A stretch of 64,000 bases of DNA from Allomyces macrogynus ATCC 38327 (taxonomy: Eukaryota; Blastocladiomycota; Blastocladiomycetes; Blastocladiales; Blastocladiaceae): NCBI GenBank assembly GCA_000151295.1, contig GG745353.1, forward strand, positions 589,891 through 653,890. The letters run 5' to 3'. The notes beneath the pieces are model-generated. The model was given only the letters and a program-made list of their open reading frames with translations. It was not told the DNA's origin and did not search any database. A program made the position numbers and the translations under genes. The number at the start of each line of letters is the position of its first letter. Position 1 is the stretch's first letter. Below, one piece after another: positions 61,489 through 64,000 of this stretch.

Positions 61489-63217
61489 ATGACCATTGAC
61501 ATCAACCTGCTGCGCACCGACAAGGGCGGCAACCCGGCGCTCGTGCGCGAGTCGGAGCGCAAGCGCGGCAACGACCCCAAGCGCGTCGACCAGGTCATCG
61601 CCCTCGACGAAGAGTGGAAGAAGATCACCTTCCAGCTCGACCGCAAGAACAAGGACCTCAATGCCGTCAAGAAGGGTGCGTTCACGGCGGTGGTCATGGT
61701 GATCTGCCGGCCGCGGTGGGTGGTTGCGCTCATTCTGTTCTGGGTCCTGATCACTCCCTCGCACGCCGCCACCATGTACAGAAATCGGCACGCGCATGAA
61801 GGCCAAGAAGGACGCCTCGGACCTGCTCGAGCAGAAGAAGGCCATCGAGGCTGAGCAGGCGCAGCTTGCCGACGCCAAGAAGGCCGCCGAGGACGCGCTC
61901 AACGAGGCGCTCGGCGCGCTGGGGAACCTGGTCCACGACTCGGTCATCGACTCGAAGAACGAGGACAACAACGAGATTGTGCGCACCTGGTTCAAGGATG
62001 GCAAGACGCCCGTCAAGGACGCGCTCCTCTCGCACCACGAGGTGCTCGCTCGTCTTGCCGGTTACGACCCGGAGCGCGGCGTCAAGGTCGCAGGCCACCG
62101 CGGCTACTTCTTGACCGACGTGGGCGTTGATCTAATCCTGGGTCTCGTCCAGTACGGTCTGGCCTTCCTCAAGAAGAAGGGCCACAAGAAGCTCATGACG
62201 CCCTACTTCATGAACAAGGACATTATGGCCAAGACCGCGCAGCTTTCGCAGTTTGACGAGGAGCTCTACAAGGTCTCGGGCGATGCCGGCGACGACAAGT
62301 ACCTGATCGCCACCTCGGAGCAGCCCATTTCGGCGTTCCACGCTGGCGAGTGGATCCCGGAGGCGCAGCTGCCGATCAAGTACGCGGGATTCTCGTCGTG
62401 CTTCCGCAAGGAGGCCGGCGCGCACGGCAAGGACACGTGGGGTATTTTCCGCGTGCACCAGTTTGAGAAAGTCGAACAATTTGTGCTGTGCGACCCGGAC
62501 AAGTCGTGGGAGATGCTCGAGGAAATGATTGGCAACTCGGAAGAGTTCTACCAGTCGCTTGGTCTGTCTTACCGCGTCGTCTCGATTGTCTCGGGCGCGC
62601 TCAACAATGCGGCCGCCAAGAAGTACGATCTCGAAGCGTGGTTCCCGTTCCAAGGCGAGTACAAGGAGCTCGTCTCGTGCTCCAACTGCACCGACTACCA
62701 ATCGCGCAACCTCGAAATCCGGTGCGGCACCAAGAAGCTCGGCCAGACGGAGAAGAAGTACGTGCACTGCCTCAACGCGACGCTGACTGCCGCCGAGCGC
62801 ACGCTGTGCTGCATTCTCGAGAACTGGCAGACCGAGGACGTACGTTATTCTCTTGCTGTTGGAGCACGAGAACGTCAGCTCACCCCGTCTCTATCTGCAG
62901 GGTTTCCGTGTGCCGCCGCCGCTCGTGCCGTACGTTGGTGAGGAGTTCATCCCCTACGTCGTCGAGCTCAAGGGCAAGGGCAAGGTGCGTTTGACGTTGT
63001 GTCTTGCTTTCAGTTTTCGCTGCTCGCGGCTCACCTCCATATTCCTTGTCACCAGGCCAAGGCCCCCGTTGCCCCCGCGCCGACCAAGGCTGCCGCGGCT
63101 CCGGCCAAGGCTGCTGCTCCCGCGCCGGCTACCAAGGCCGCGACGCCCGCACCGGCGCCGGCTGCGGCCAAGGGCAAGGACCTCAGCAAGCAGGTCGAGG
63201 CCAAGCTCAAGATGTAA
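61489..63217 (+). CDS. seryl-tRNA synthetase, cytosolic
   Basis: Class II synthetase charging tRNA-Ser. Exons 61489-61675, 61782-62839, 62901-62984 and 63056-63217 give 496 aa. The N-terminal tRNA-binding coiled coil begins MTIDINLLRTDKGG and runs through the EEWKKI and LLEQKKAIEAEQAQLADAKK region. Motif 2 is FSSCFRKEAGAHGKDTWGIF followed by RVHQFEKVEQF; motif 3 begins LNATLTAAERTLCCILENWQ and continues over the exon junction in GFRVPPPLVPYVG. The last exon encodes a Lys/Ala/Pro-rich C-terminal extension (KAAAPAPATKAATPAPAPAA) ending LKM, like the basic tail of fungal and animal cytosolic enzymes. No mitochondrial leader is seen. Confidence 0.96.
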
Positions 63218-63657
63218 GAGGGCGTGATGGGAGTGGGGTGGATTATTTTTTGCGCCAATACAGCTAGGTAGCATACCGTGTCACGAAGTCTGGTTTGTGC
63301 TTTTGCGATCGAGGGTCGGCTGATGGGAACGCTGATTGCGCGCCTCGACGCGTTCGCAGCTGGTTGGTCCGACGTGGCCAAACGCGGTCGGCAAGGTCCC
63401 CTCTGCGCCAGGCCTTTGACAAAGTCCGTCCAACGCGCCGCCACCGTCGGCCACGTCGCGTTGGCAGTCCTTCGTGCTGCCAGCATCCCGCGCGGACCCC
63501 CTGCTGCTGTCCCCTCCCCCGTCCAGCCGACCCGCCAACCGCTCCCCACCTCGTCACCTCATCGGCGCCCCCGACCCTCATGACTTGTGGCACCGCCGTC
63601 GATCCCCCTGCGCGCCGCGATCGCAACGCACCGCCGCCGCGCGCCGGTCCTGCCACC
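63218..63657. other. intergenic region downstream of SerRS
   Basis: Tandem genes on the + strand. No element is recognised apart from a likely SerRS 3' UTR. Confidence 0.45.
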
Positions 63658-63874
63658 ATGGACGGCAAGCACGCACCCGCACACCACGGCGCACCCTCAC
63701 CACCACCGCCGCCGCCGCAGTACCAGCCGCCGCACGCGTCTCAACTCGAGCGGCTCGCACGCGACCTGCGCGATCTGATCTGCGAGCACCTGGCGCTCGA
63801 CCACTTCCGCAACCTGACGGTCCCACAGCGACGCGCGACCCTCGTCCACCTCGCGCGCAGCTCACCGTCGAATA
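63658..63874 (+). CDS. 5' part of an unknown gene (starts MDGKHAPAHHG), truncated by the window
   Basis: The ATG at 63658 has a strong context (GCCACCATGG). The frame begins with a Pro/His-rich stretch, then a plausible amphipathic helical region (ASQLERLARDLRDLICEHLA, then LDHFRNLTVPQRRATLVHLA). Coding character stops at about 63874, where base composition changes. A possible donor (GAG|GTAGAT) lies at 63879. The family is not recognised. Confidence 0.5.
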
Positions 63875-64000
63875 GAGAGGTAGATATTAAATGCTGAGGT
63901 ACATGCTACAGATAAAGCGCGCCGAAAGTACGAAATATGAGACCTATAAATAGGTAGTAGAATTGGGATAGAGTACGGCAACGCATCGAAACGGAAATCC
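63875..64000. other. AT-richer terminal segment, unlike the rest of the window
   Basis: From about 63875 the sequence turns AT-rich (GTAGATATTAAATGC, CGAAATATGAGACCTATAAA and so on), unlike introns and flanks elsewhere in the window. It could be the start of a long intron, a transposon insertion or an assembly artefact; 125 bases are too few to decide. Confidence 0.4.

Overview
This is a GC-rich eukaryotic nuclear window, almost certainly from a zoosporic fungus. Genes are dense and lie on both strands. Introns are short (mostly about 50 to 250 bases), usually with GTACGT, GTGCGT or GTTCGT donors, a CTGAC-like branch site and a TAG or CAG acceptor. The fused ARG5,6 arginine gene, a Kre9-like Ser/Thr-rich GPI wall protein, a Lrg1-like LIM-RhoGAP and a chitin-type LPMO argue for a fungus. 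A sperm-flagellar-1 (SPEF1/CLAMP) gene and a calaxin-like EF-hand gene argue for a flagellated zoospore. Together with the strong GC bias this fits Blastocladiomycota (Allomyces/Catenaria type) best; that placement is inference.

Layout. 1-1271: no gene seen. 1272-13283: a 7TM-RGS receptor (+), a secreted LPMO (-), a MARK/Kin1-type kinase (+) and a LIM-RhoGAP (-), most of them tied to signalling and polarity. 14275-28597: an EF-hand sensor (-), mitochondrial malate dehydrogenase (+), proteasome Rpn6 (+), NIPSNAP (+), eIF1A (+), ribosomal eL29 (-), a METTL25-like methyltransferase (+) and a GPH-type sugar/H+ symporter (-). 30155-37691: an intronless GH15-like enzyme (+), M17 leucyl aminopeptidase (-) and the mitochondrial presequence protease Cym1/PreP (-). 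37931-44301: a small membrane/coiled-coil protein (+), a chimeric BMP-Kelch-7TM receptor (-) and a SAM methyltransferase (+). 44434-50704: ARG5,6 (-), tRNA-Arg(UCG) (+) and signal peptide peptidase (-). 51965-64000: a Kre9-like wall protein (+), SPEF1 (-), CSN4 (+), an RNase P Rpr2/Rpp21 subunit (-), Rad6 (+), an Ede1/Eps15-like EH-UBA protein (-), cytosolic seryl-tRNA synthetase (+) and the 5' start of an unknown gene (+) that ends in a short AT-richer stretch.

Most genes are conserved housekeeping functions and do not form one pathway. The most unusual object is the receptor at 38572-42446. It joins a bacterial-type BMP ligand-binding domain, Kelch repeats and a class C-like 7TM domain, and has an in-frame TAG exactly between the Kelch and membrane parts. 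A second in-frame TAG lies in a Gln-rich part of the RNase P subunit gene, and the EH-domain gene shows two reading-frame disturbances. Exon borders were deduced by hand from splice signals, reading frame and remembered family conservation; no search or alignment was run.
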